From positions 1-8,546 of the forward strand of contig JAURLM010000190.1 in the NCBI GenBank assembly GCA_030831265.1: a stretch of DNA of 8,546 bases, given 5' to 3'. The notes under the pieces were generated by a model. It searched no databases and was not told the DNA's origin. It saw only the letters and a list, made by a program, of their open reading frames with translations. The translations under genes and the position numbers were made by a program. Shown here piece by piece: positions 1 through 6,743 of the stretch (the first letter of the stretch is position 1; each line of letters starts with the position of its first letter). Origin of the DNA: Chloroflexota bacterium (GTDB taxonomy: Bacteria > Chloroflexota > Dehalococcoidia > Lucifugimonadales > Lucifugimonadaceae).

Positions 1-13
1 GGATTCCAGGCTG

Positions 14-1123
14 CTAGCCGACCCTGTGTTCGGCAACAACTTTCGGGTTTAATTCAAGCCCCAGCCCCGGCTTGTCAGGGTAAGGAGCCCACATACCGTT
101 CTTCGGCTTTGGGAAGTCCGTGTAGAAGAACAGGTCGTTCTTTTCCACGGAACCAAGGTATTCGACGACCTTCAGGTTTGGCGTGGCCATCGCGCAGTGC
201 AGATGAACAAGCTGGACAGCATGTGGCGCAACGGGCAAGTTGAAGGCGTGGGCAAGGTACGCAGCCTTCATCCATTCGGTCACACCACCAACGCGCCCGA
301 TGTCCGGCTGGACAATGTCGACAGCGCCGCGAGAGATCAGGTCTTTGAAACCGTACTTGGTGTATTCGTGCTCACCAGTCGCAACCGGGATGTTCGTAGC
401 ACGGGAGATTGCAGCAAGACCCTCGATGTCATCTGCAATCACAGGTTCCTCGAACCACTTAACGTCATAATCCTCGAAGGTACGCGACATGCGAATGGCC
501 TGCTTGGCGTAGTAGCCGTTGTTGGCATCGACATATATCTCGACGTCATCACCCACGGCGTTGCGAACTGCCGACAGACGTGCAATGTCTTCTTTTTCTG
601 ACTGTCCAAAATCCTTGCCGACCTTCATCTTCACGCGTGGGATTCCTCGATCCACGTATCCGGTCTGTTCGGCAATCAGTTCTTTCTCATCGTAGTTGGT
701 CCATCCGCCGGAACCGTAAATCGGCACTGTCTCGTGTATCGGGTTGAGCAAGCGGTACAGCGGAATTCCGAGAGCTTTTGCCTTCAAATCCCACAGACCA
801 ATGTCGACCGTGGACAACGCCTGGAACGCAACACCCTTGCGCCCGTAGCCGCGGACACGCCAGAACATGTCGTTCCAGAGCTTTTCAATGTTGAAAGGGT
901 CTTGGCCAATGAGCAGGTCTTTCAGATTGTTGTCGATGATGGCCTTGATGCCGAAGTTCCCGGTACCAACACCGAGCCCTTCGAAACCTTCATCCGTCTT
1001 GATATGCACCCATAGCCCCATGCTGCCCTTTGCGCCGGGCTTGAGCGGTGGAATGGTTGCGTCCTGGATGACGAACCCTTCCGGGTTACGGAGCATGGTT
1101 GTGGTTACTTCAGTAATTTTCAT
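14..1123 (-). CDS. Enolase-superfamily enzyme, mandelate racemase/acid-sugar dehydratase type
   Basis: The 369-residue product is a complete member of the mandelate racemase/muconate lactonizing enzyme group (COG4948): an N-terminal capping domain, then a TIM barrel. The visible catalytic set is canonical: K165-M-K167 (KxK; the second Lys is the general base), metal ligands D199 (in VDANNGY), the WFEEP pair at 225-226 and E251 (in TGEHEY), D274 and H301 as the His-Asp dyad (QPDIGRVGG and APHA), and E321 as the equivalent of mandelate racemase E317. Family members abstract the proton alpha to a carboxylate using Mg2+, and most of this type dehydrate sugar acids; the GEHEYTKYGF segment resembles rhamnonate-type dehydratases, but the substrate cannot be read from sequence. 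The ATG at 1123 is chosen because AGGAAG lies 8 bases upstream (1132-1137); the frame stays open to 1198, but that extension runs past a TATAAT box at 1169-1174 and has no family resemblance. The gene is divergent from an MFS transporter that may supply its substrate. Confidence 0.93.
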   Translation of the reverse strand: MKITEVTTTMLRNPEGFVIQDATIPPLKPGAKGSMGLWVHIKTDEGFEGLGVGTGNFGIKAIIDNNLKDLLIGQDPFNIEKLWNDMFWRVRGYGRKGVAFQALSTVDIGLWDLKAKALGIPLYRLLNPIHETVPIYGSGGWTNYDEKELIAEQTGYVDRGIPRVKMKVGKDFGQSEKEDIARLSAVRNAVGDDVEIYVDANNGYYAKQAIRMSRTFEDYDVKWFEEPVIADDIEGLAAISRATNIPVATGEHEYTKYGFKDLISRGAVDIVQPDIGRVGGVTEWMKAAYLAHAFNLPVAPHAVQLVHLHCAMATPNLKVVEYLGSVEKNDLFFYTDFPKPKNGMWAPYPDKPGLGLELNPKVVAEHRVG

Positions 1124-1131
1124 GCGTAGTG

Positions 1132-1174
1132 CTTCCTGTATGCGGTGTTCGAACCGGCTGGCGGCTGGATTATA
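1132..1174 (-). promoter_or_regulatory. -10 box and ribosome binding site of the first enolase-superfamily gene
   Basis: Read on the minus strand, a perfect TATAAT lies at 1174-1169 and would start transcription near 1162, giving a leader of about 39 bases. AGGAAG at 1137-1132 is a well-spaced ribosome binding site for the ATG at 1123. No good -35 hexamer is present at 16-18 bases from the TATAAT, so the promoter may need an activator. The box sits inside the open frame that extends upstream to 1198, which argues against the longer start. Confidence 0.45.
1143..1156. promoter_or_regulatory. Candidate operator dyad in the leader of the first enolase-superfamily gene
   Basis: The 14-base sequence CGGTGTTCGAACCG has CGGT/ACCG ends in inverted orientation around a TTCGAA core. 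It lies between the putative -10 box and the ribosome binding site, 20-33 bases before the start codon. A related, cleaner dyad (CGGTTC-TGT-GAACCG) occupies a similar position before the second enolase-superfamily gene, 28-42 bases before its start. A shared regulator is possible but unproven; a dyad this short could occur by chance. Confidence 0.25.
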
Positions 1175-1314
1175 GGCGCGGTGCGAGCAAGGCATCATTG
1201 ATTGGCCACACGATCTGTAATTCCGTACGGATGAACATCAATGCCAGGGATTTGTCCACCTGACTAACGTAATCCGGGAAATCAGGTTTATTGAAAACCA
1301 ACCGTCGAGTGCGA

Positions 1315-2694
1315 ATGAGTAGATACTGGACGCTGCGCTTTCAGCCTGCCAGTAGCAACAGGACGACCTCACTCTTGAGCAACATTTCAATCACCGGAGC
1401 ACGCAGACGTGGCCAACGCGTGTTCTACGGCTGGTGGGTCGCCCTTGCTGGCGCGTTCAACATGGTGGTCAGCTCCGGTCCAACATTCCAGGCAAGTAGC
1501 GTGCTGTTCCGCGCTATTGAGGATGAGTTCGGTTGGTCGCGCGCTGCCATCACGGGTGTTGCATCTTTCGGACGCTTTGGTGGAGCGATGCTGGGCCCAA
1601 TGGAAGGTTTCCTGACCGATAAGTTCGGGTCAGCCAAGATGGTGCTGCTCGGATTCACAATGGGCGGCCTCGGCCTGATTTTCTTCTCTCGCGTCCAGTC
1701 CATCCCTGTCTACTACCTGTCTTTTTTCATACTGTCACTCGGGTTCAGCATCGGCGGGTTCACCCCGTCTATGGCGGCAGTGAACGCGTGGATGCCGCAC
1801 CGACGCGCTACTGCAATGTCACTGGTTCTGGCCGGGAGTAGTGCGGGAGGGTTGCTGGTTCCTGCCATTGTCTGGGGGATTCAGCATCATGGCTGGAGAG
1901 ACACAGTCTTCGTGATCGGCCTGATTACCCTCGCAGCGGGACCGGTGATTGCCCGTGTACTGAGAAAGAAATTACCTGACGCCGCTGCGATGAACCGGTT
2001 GGTGCGACGATCCACGCGTAAGAGAAAACATACCGGGCAGTCTGGTGGACTCAGCCATGATTTCACTCCGGGAGAAGCAATTCGAACCCGCGCATTCTGG
2101 GCGATCTCTCTCACACACACCCTGACGAATTTTTCAGTCGGAACCCTTAGCGCTCACCTGTATTTCCATCTGACGGATGACAGTGGTGTTGGTCTTGGTG
2201 ATGCACTCGCAGGGACAATCGTTGCCATCCAGACAGTTGTCGCGTTTAGCGCACAACTCGCCGGTGGTTACATTGGGGATCGAGTCGAAAAGCGCTTCGC
2301 TGTAACCGGACTTGCCCTGTTACAGGCTATCGCCCTGGCGGTTCTTGCGATTTCGACCAACTACTGGATGGCAATCGCGTTCGCGTTGATTTGGGGAGTC
2401 GGGTTTGGAGGAAGAACTCCGATTCTGCACGCCATGCGCGGTGATTACTTCGGCCGTAAGCACTTCGGCACGATTCTCGGCATGTCAGCATTTCCAATGG
2501 CGATGGGGATGACGGCGTCACCTGTAGTAGTTGGATGGGTTTTCGAAAAACAACAGACTTACGAATACGTCCTGCTAGTGCTGTCGGGGCTCGCTCTGGT
2601 CGCATCACTGACAATCACACTGGCGACTCGCCCAAAGCCCCCCACCGGGGCAGGCAGACGTGTCAAGCAACCAGCACAGGCCTTGAAGGCATAG
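1315..2694 (+). CDS. Major facilitator superfamily transporter, probably organic-anion type
   Basis: This is a 12-helix inner-membrane secondary transporter, 459 residues from the ATG used here. The first helix begins at about residue 38 with FYGWWVALAGAF. The MFS loop 2-3 motif is visible as GFLTDKFGSAK and its repeat in loop 8-9 as GGYIGDRVEKR. A strongly basic central loop (RRSTRKRKH) separates the two six-helix halves. The GWW opening and the FGWSRAAI segment after helix 1 are typical of monocarboxylate/oxalate-formate-like MFS branches, so an organic acid or sugar acid is the likely cargo; this is inference. The start is uncertain: TTG at 1291 (467 aa), ATG at 1315 and TTG at 1375 (439 aa, AGGA 11 bases upstream) are all possible and none has a strong ribosome binding site. 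The residues before helix 1 are basic and unlike the family. The gene is divergent from the first enolase-superfamily gene, suggesting a transport-and-catabolism pair. Confidence 0.88.
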   Translation: MSRYWTLRFQPASSNRTTSLLSNISITGARRRGQRVFYGWWVALAGAFNMVVSSGPTFQASSVLFRAIEDEFGWSRAAITGVASFGRFGGAMLGPMEGFLTDKFGSAKMVLLGFTMGGLGLIFFSRVQSIPVYYLSFFILSLGFSIGGFTPSMAAVNAWMPHRRATAMSLVLAGSSAGGLLVPAIVWGIQHHGWRDTVFVIGLITLAAGPVIARVLRKKLPDAAAMNRLVRRSTRKRKHTGQSGGLSHDFTPGEAIRTRAFWAISLTHTLTNFSVGTLSAHLYFHLTDDSGVGLGDALAGTIVAIQTVVAFSAQLAGGYIGDRVEKRFAVTGLALLQAIALAVLAISTNYWMAIAFALIWGVGFGGRTPILHAMRGDYFGRKHFGTILGMSAFPMAMGMTASPVVVGWVFEKQQTYEYVLLVLSGLALVASLTITLATRPKPPTGAGRRVKQPAQALKA

Positions 2695-2700
2695 GCCCTT

Positions 2701-2723
2701 GGCTCATGAGCTTTTCTTGAGCC
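2701..2723. terminator. Possible weak bidirectional terminator between convergent genes
   Basis: GGCTCA at 2701-2706 pairs with TGAGCC at 2718-2723 around an 11-base loop; an overlapping 10-base palindrome, GCTCATGAGC (2702-2711), is followed by TTTT. The position, at the meeting point of the MFS and SRPBCC genes, is right for a terminator. The stem is short and lies partly within the last codons of the minus-strand gene, so support is weak. Confidence 0.25.
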
Positions 2724-3222
2724 GGTACTTCCCGCGATCACTCTCGACCAGACGCTTCAAAGTGCCTAGGTCTGTGGTTATTCTCCGATGCACCATGCGA
2801 TTCGTGAGCATTGCGAACATCTTGTACCAGCGTTTGTAAGACACCTGGACCAACTGGTGAACTGTGGTCACACCGCTTGACTCGAACAGATGCAGCCGCG
2901 TGTGAACGATGAATCCCGCAGATTCTATGTTCAGCGATACTGCGTGGTCTGGCCCAAACCGGATAATCTCAAGATCATCACTGGATTCGATGTGGCCTGT
3001 TCGTGACTGAGCCTGTGACTTGAATTCCAGTTTTATTTCGGAGTCACCGCCAACCAACTTGTCGGGACGCAGGCCGCTCACCCACTCTGAAAACATGTGG
3101 GGCGTCACAAGATACCGGTAAACCTCCGGTGCCGTAGCATTGATCTGTATTGTGGCGATGCTGGTTGGCAAACTACTGCTTCTAAAGATCGCTGACACGC
3201 CGCATGGCCGAACTAAGCTCAC
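2704..3222 (-). CDS. SRPBCC-fold (START/polyketide cyclase-like) protein
   Basis: This small cytoplasmic protein of up to 172 residues has the look of the SRPBCC superfamily. A first strand, IATIQINATAPEVYRYL (about residues 22-38), is the usual opening in which a domain boundary is followed by the helix that begins APEVYRYL. The segment TPHMFSEWVSGL is the common 'p..f..Wv.gl' helix, followed by alternating strands (EIKLEFKS, LEIIRFG, FIVHTRLHLFES, TTVHQLVQVSYK). A long, basic C-terminal helix (residues 135-162) closes the hydrophobic ligand pocket. Such proteins bind or transform hydrophobic ligands or act as co-chaperones; the ligand cannot be told here. The start is poorly defined: GTG at 3222, GTG at 3198 and TTG at 3171 are in frame and none has a clear ribosome binding site. 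The fold begins close to residue 22, so TTG 3171 (155 aa) is quite possible. It is divergent from fhs and converges on the MFS gene. Confidence 0.72.
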   Translation of the reverse strand: MSLVRPCGVSAIFRSSSLPTSIATIQINATAPEVYRYLVTPHMFSEWVSGLRPDKLVGGDSEIKLEFKSQAQSRTGHIESSDDLEIIRFGPDHAVSLNIESAGFIVHTRLHLFESSGVTTVHQLVQVSYKRWYKMFAMLTNRMVHRRITTDLGTLKRLVESDRGKYRLKKSS

Positions 3223-3328
3223 GCCAACAACATATGCCGTTCAGATGGTTCTGATACGGTAGTGTTTCATTTCTAGCCCGTACGCCCAACAAACAAACCT
3301 CGTATTCGCACCTGTTCCGGAGAGACCT

Positions 3329-4963
3329 ATGCGCCCGATCTCAGATGTCGCCGCTGATCTTGGACTTCCAATCGACCAGTTGGAGCCTTACGGCAACGAT
3401 AAGTTCAAGATTCCGCTCAGCGCATTTCCTACTTCAGACACTCCGGCAAAACTAATAGTAGTCACAGCTATCACCCCCACACCTGCGGGAGAAGGCAAGT
3501 CCACTACGGCGGTTGGCCTCACTCAAGGACTCGCGAAGATTGGCAAGAAACCGGTGCTAACCATCAGGCAGCCTTCGCTTGGACCGGTCTTTGGACACAA
3601 GGGTGGCGGCACAGGCGGCGGAAAATCCACGGTTCAGCCGGCAGTGGATATCAACCTGCATTTCACCGGTGATTTCCATGCCATAGAGTCAGCCCACAAC
3701 ATGCTGGCGGCAATGACTGACAATGCCGCACACCGAGGGCTGATCGAGGGGTTTACACCTTCAGGGATCACGTGGCGGCGGGTGACAGATGCGGAAGACC
3801 GCGCCCTGCGTAATGTTGTAACCGGCGTGGGTGGGCAGACCGTTGGCCCACTTCGTGAAACCGGCTTTGATATTTCATCTGCATCCGAGATCATGGCGAT
3901 AATGGCCCTCGCTCACGACTACGAAGACCTGCGCTTGCGACTGAGCAGCATCGTGGTCGGCTGGACCGAGGACAAGTTCCCGGTCTGTGCCAGTGAAATC
4001 AAGGCCGTTGGCGCAATGATGGCGCTACTGCGTGATGCACTGAAGCCAAACCTCTGCCAGACGCTGGAAGGCCAGCCGGCAATCGTCCACATGGGCCCAT
4101 TCGGCAACATCGCTCACGGTTGCTCGTCCATCGTTGCTGATCGCCTGGCTGTCAACACTGGTGAATACGTGGTGACCGAAGCCGGGTTCGGCGCAGACCT
4201 CGGCTTCCAGAAGTTCATGGACATCAAGGTACGGCAGGGTGGGCCGAAGCCGTCCGCTGCGGTGGTTGTCACCACTATTCGCGGGTTGAAGTGGCATGGT
4301 GGCCTGGAACTGAAGCAGATGGGCACGCCAAATGTCGAAGCTGTCCGCAAAGGCGCAGAAAACCTCAAGAACGCCATCCGTATCGTGAAGATGTACGGCC
4401 TTCCGGTTGTGGTCGCAATCAACCGCTTCCCTGATGATTCCGCAGATGAAGTCGCTCTCGTCAAGAAACTGGCGAAAGAGTTCGGTGCGGTCGGAGTCGA
4501 AGAGGCAAAAGGCTTCGCCGAAGGTGGTGCAGGCATGACAGACCTGGCTCAAGCGGTTGTTGACGCCTGCGCTGTGGGTGCAGACGTGAAGCTGCTCTAC
4601 GAAACAGATGAGCCGTTCTTCACCAAGGTGGAGCGTATGGCAAAGCAGTTGTACGGAGCGGCAAAAGTCGAATGGGGTCCTATGACCCGCACAACGGCTC
4701 GCCGCTTCGAGGACAATGGCTGGCAATTCCCGGTTTGCATGGCGAAGACGCATCTGTCAGTATCCGCTGACTCCAAGCTCCGCGGTGCGCCAACCGGCCA
4801 CACACTGCCAATCAGAGAGTTGCGAGTGCTGGCTGGAGCGCGACAGATTGTCGCCCTGGCAGGGGATATCATCACGCTTCCGGGCTTGCCGTCGAACCCG
4901 AACGCGTACGATATTGATCTCAACGACGAAACGGGCGAGATTACTGGCATCCTTAGCACGTAG
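3329..4963 (+). CDS. fhs: Formate-tetrahydrofolate ligase (divergent)
   Basis: The enzyme joins formate to tetrahydrofolate using ATP, giving 10-formyl-THF for purine, initiator-tRNA and one-carbon metabolism. At 544 residues it is slightly shorter than the usual 555-560. Seen in order: the P-loop TPTPAGEGKSTT (49-60), the R80-x-PSLGPVFG segment, DINLHFTGDFHAI (107-119), RETGFDIS.ASEIMAI (176-191), GPFGNIAHG (256-264), VVTEAGFGADLG (281-292), VAINRFP (362-368), PVCMAKT (468-474) and GDIITLPGLP (512-521). R80, F367 and P368 match residues that contact formyl phosphate and folate in the Moorella enzyme. The family motif REPSLG reads RQPSLG here (Q81), GGGYAQV reads GGGKSTV (K99), and PMEDINLH reads PAVDINLH; the folate-stacking Trp is Phe (F396). 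The ATG at 3329 has GGAGAG upstream (3319-3324). A zinc-ribbon gene follows after 79 bases, probably on the same transcript. Confidence 0.95.
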   Translation: MRPISDVAADLGLPIDQLEPYGNDKFKIPLSAFPTSDTPAKLIVVTAITPTPAGEGKSTTAVGLTQGLAKIGKKPVLTIRQPSLGPVFGHKGGGTGGGKSTVQPAVDINLHFTGDFHAIESAHNMLAAMTDNAAHRGLIEGFTPSGITWRRVTDAEDRALRNVVTGVGGQTVGPLRETGFDISSASEIMAIMALAHDYEDLRLRLSSIVVGWTEDKFPVCASEIKAVGAMMALLRDALKPNLCQTLEGQPAIVHMGPFGNIAHGCSSIVADRLAVNTGEYVVTEAGFGADLGFQKFMDIKVRQGGPKPSAAVVVTTIRGLKWHGGLELKQMGTPNVEAVRKGAENLKNAIRIVKMYGLPVVVAINRFPDDSADEVALVKKLAKEFGAVGVEEAKGFAEGGAGMTDLAQAVVDACAVGADVKLLYETDEPFFTKVERMAKQLYGAAKVEWGPMTRTTARRFEDNGWQFPVCMAKTHLSVSADSKLRGAPTGHTLPIRELRVLAGARQIVALAGDIITLPGLPSNPNAYDIDLNDETGEITGILST

Positions 4964-5042
4964 CGCACCCGCGGAACAGGTAACATTCCAGCAGGAAAAC
5001 ATCGGGGCCGGTCACGGCAAACCAGGAAGCAACTGACGGAAA

Positions 5043-5297
5043 ATGGCAACTGACGCAAAACCGGCTTTCATCTGCACTGTATGCGCACGCGTTCTCGTGG
5101 AAGCGCATGTACCGCCAACCGCACCGCATTGCCCGAGTTGCGGCGCAGCGACGAAGCCCAACGCGGCGATGAAAACAAAAGCCGGTGACGTAAAGTGCGC
5201 CCACTGCGGCCACACCGAAGCCGCTTACCAGAACCGCCGATGCCCGAAGTGCGACACCGTGTTCAGCACGTTCGCATCACGCGTCGTAAAGGCGTAA
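5043..5297 (+). CDS. Small double zinc-ribbon protein
   Basis: This 84-residue protein carries four CxxC knuckles: C11/C14, C30/C33, C52/C55 and C67/C70, arranged as two zinc ribbons (FICTVC..HCPSCG and VKCAHCG..RCPKCD) joined by a short linker rich in Ala and Lys. Each ribbon should bind one Zn2+. No catalytic domain or membrane segment is present, so a role as a nucleic-acid or protein-binding adaptor is likely but unspecified; I do not recognise a named family. The ATG at 5043 has only a modest upstream signal (ACGGAAA, with AGGAAG further off at 5025-5030). It lies 79 bases after fhs in the same direction with no terminator between, so co-transcription is likely. Its stop codon is 3 bases from the stop codon of the convergent flavoprotein gene. 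Confidence 0.8.
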   Translation: MATDAKPAFICTVCARVLVEAHVPPTAPHCPSCGAATKPNAAMKTKAGDVKCAHCGHTEAAYQNRRCPKCDTVFSTFASRVVKA

Positions 5298-5300
5298 CGG

Positions 5301-6614
5301 CTACGTGTCGAAGTAACCGCTGCTGCGCAGGATGTTGCCCGCAATCAGGTATGCGCCGCAGTGAAAACCGATCACTGAAAGTCCTGTTCCCTTCGACAGG
5401 TAACCTGCCGGGTAAAGCCCTTCTACATCCACCGACTCGAAAGTCGCCTGGTCTGTCTGCATCTGCATGACCTGGAACCGGAAGTTGTCGCGCTTGGGAA
5501 CGAGAGTCAGTCCAGGGAACCCTTTCAGTAGCCCGTAGTCAGGCTCGCCGCCGATCTCCACCGCGACGTGGTCAACTTGCACCGTGATCTCACCCTCTGG
5601 AGTGCCGACGACCACTTCCCCACCCTGCCGGAACTCTTTTACTTCGGAACCATAAAGCAGACCCATCCGCTCCTGGTCGCCATCCAGGATCTGCGCCAGC
5701 CGTTGGTAGTACGGCAGGTACTGGCTGTCATTGATTAGCTTCAGGTGCGGCTCTGGCGACTGTCGCATCACGTAGACGACGGTCTTGCCTGAGTCATGAC
5801 ACTCAGTCGCCGCCCAGTCAGCGGAGCGACCGCCACCAATTACCATTACGCGATCACCGGGAAGGTCATCGGCATGGTGATAGCCGTAAGTGATATAAGG
5901 CTGGTCGGCACCAGTCGCTGTTAATCGACGCTCCGCTGACTTTGGCCCAACAGCGAACACAAGATAGTCACAGGTGTATTGCTGCTCGCCGGTATCAGTG
6001 TTCGCTTCAACAAGGAACCGCGCACCAGCCTCTTTAGGGAGCGGGCTGATTGACCTGACCTCAGTACCGGTCTGTATGTGTTCGTTCAGACCAAGTTTTT
6101 CAGCAAACGCGTGGTAGTACGGAACGATGTCGTCCTTGTGTATGAGCTGATTCGGATCGCGCTCACGACCGGTATCGGCATAGAACTGCGTCACCGGATA
6201 CGGCGCAAGCTCCATCCAGTGCGCAGGGCCGAGCGTCAACTGTTCACGCGGGACGTTGTTCCAGAGTCCGCCTGGTTTGTCCAGCGAAAGCATTTTCCAG
6301 CCGACACGCTGCCTTTTTTCGAATTTCAGCGTCCATTCATCGAGAGGCAAAGCCTCTTGCGTTGGGTGATGCCGCATCCGATAAAACTCGATTGGTCGCA
6401 GTCCAGCGTTCAGCACGCGGTGCTGGTCTAGCTCAAGCGGTGAGTCACGGAACTCTTCCGCAATGCGCTGAACTTCTGGAACAGGAAACTGGAAATCGCC
6501 GGAAAAACGCGGATGCCAGCCTTCGAGAACAGCAGCCACACCCAGCCCACCGGGGCCACCGCCAACGATGATTGCCGAGTGGTGCTGGATACGATCTGTA
6601 GCGGCACTGTTCAA
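5301..6614 (-). CDS. FAD-dependent pyridine nucleotide oxidoreductase (OSGIN/monooxygenase-like)
   Basis: The 437-residue flavoprotein has two dinucleotide-binding folds. The first is near the N-terminus (AIIVGGGPGGLG, GGGPGG at 18-23) for FAD. The second is in the middle (VMVIGGGRSADWAA, 257-269) for NAD(P)H. A VFAVGP segment (219-224) and a C-terminal YPAGY..GTGLSVIG stretch (401-416) are the usual FAD-closing elements. There is no CxxC, so it is not a thioredoxin reductase. The PGGLWNN...LTLGPAHWMEL stretch (114-136) resembles the 'GG.W....LS...WM.L' region of OSGIN-type and flavin monooxygenase-like proteins, which fits a monooxygenase or oxidoreductase. The substrate is unknown. The TTG start at 6614 is well supported by GGGAGGG at 6625-6619, 4 bases upstream; the only later starts would cut into the FAD motif. 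It is divergent from the second enolase-superfamily gene. Confidence 0.86.
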   Translation of the reverse strand: MNSAATDRIQHHSAIIVGGGPGGLGVAAVLEGWHPRFSGDFQFPVPEVQRIAEEFRDSPLELDQHRVLNAGLRPIEFYRMRHHPTQEALPLDEWTLKFEKRQRVGWKMLSLDKPGGLWNNVPREQLTLGPAHWMELAPYPVTQFYADTGRERDPNQLIHKDDIVPYYHAFAEKLGLNEHIQTGTEVRSISPLPKEAGARFLVEANTDTGEQQYTCDYLVFAVGPKSAERRLTATGADQPYITYGYHHADDLPGDRVMVIGGGRSADWAATECHDSGKTVVYVMRQSPEPHLKLINDSQYLPYYQRLAQILDGDQERMGLLYGSEVKEFRQGGEVVVGTPEGEITVQVDHVAVEIGGEPDYGLLKGFPGLTLVPKRDNFRFQVMQMQTDQATFESVDVEGLYPAGYLSKGTGLSVIGFHCGAYLIAGNILRSSGYFDT

Positions 6615-6618
6615 GCCA

Positions 6619-6625
6619 CCCTCCC
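6619..6625 (-). promoter_or_regulatory. Ribosome binding site fixing a TTG start
   Basis: On the minus strand GGGAGGG lies 4 bases before the TTG at 6614-6612. It is the strongest Shine-Dalgarno match in the window, and no ATG is available near the N-terminal FAD motif, so it decides the start of the flavoprotein gene. Confidence 0.7.
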
Positions 6626-6682
6626 ACGCAGTTCTGGAGTATTCTTCCGCCCACAGGTAGGGAGAGAAATTCGTTGTTCTCC

Positions 6683-6715
6683 GAACCGATACAGGATGAA
6701 CGGTTCTGTGAACCG
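6683..6715 (+). promoter_or_regulatory. Inverted repeats in the leader of the second enolase-superfamily gene
   Basis: Three copies of one 6-base word occur here: GAACCG (6683-6688), CGGTTC (6701-6706) and GAACCG (6710-6715). The central copy can pair either with the left copy (12-base loop) or the right copy (3-base loop), giving two mutually exclusive hairpins. As DNA, CGGTTC-TGT-GAACCG is a perfect 15-base dyad and a plausible operator. It lies just upstream of the AGGAAG ribosome binding site (6730-6735). Function is inferred from position and symmetry only. Confidence 0.35.
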
Positions 6716-6743
6716 CGAACGAGCTACGCAGGAAGAAAACAAA

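Noticed and set aside
197..601. A 134-codon plus-strand open frame opposite the first enolase-superfamily gene
   Set aside because: It is antisense to a clear enzyme gene and the translation shows no domain.
3223..3328. Search for a riboswitch or clear promoter between the SRPBCC gene and fhs
   Set aside because: No convincing -35/-10 pair, T-run terminator or conserved aptamer-like pairing could be seen in the 106 bases; only the GGAGAG ribosome binding site at 3319-3324 is clear.
3611..3634. A second P-loop-like GGGTGGGKST in Fhs
   Set aside because: Alignment shows it is the family's Gly-rich GGAAGGGYAQ segment with substitutions, not an added nucleotide site; the true P-loop is at residues 49-60.
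4025..4753. A 242-codon open frame on the minus strand within fhs
   Set aside because: It lies entirely antisense to a well-conserved enzyme, its translation is rich in Cys, His and Arg with no recognisable domain, and it has no matching context. It is a codon-usage shadow.
6513..6743. An upstream extension of the second enolase-superfamily gene
   Set aside because: The added 77 residues overlap the start of the divergent flavoprotein gene and do not resemble the family, whereas ATG 6744 has a good ribosome binding site and begins at the expected N-terminus.
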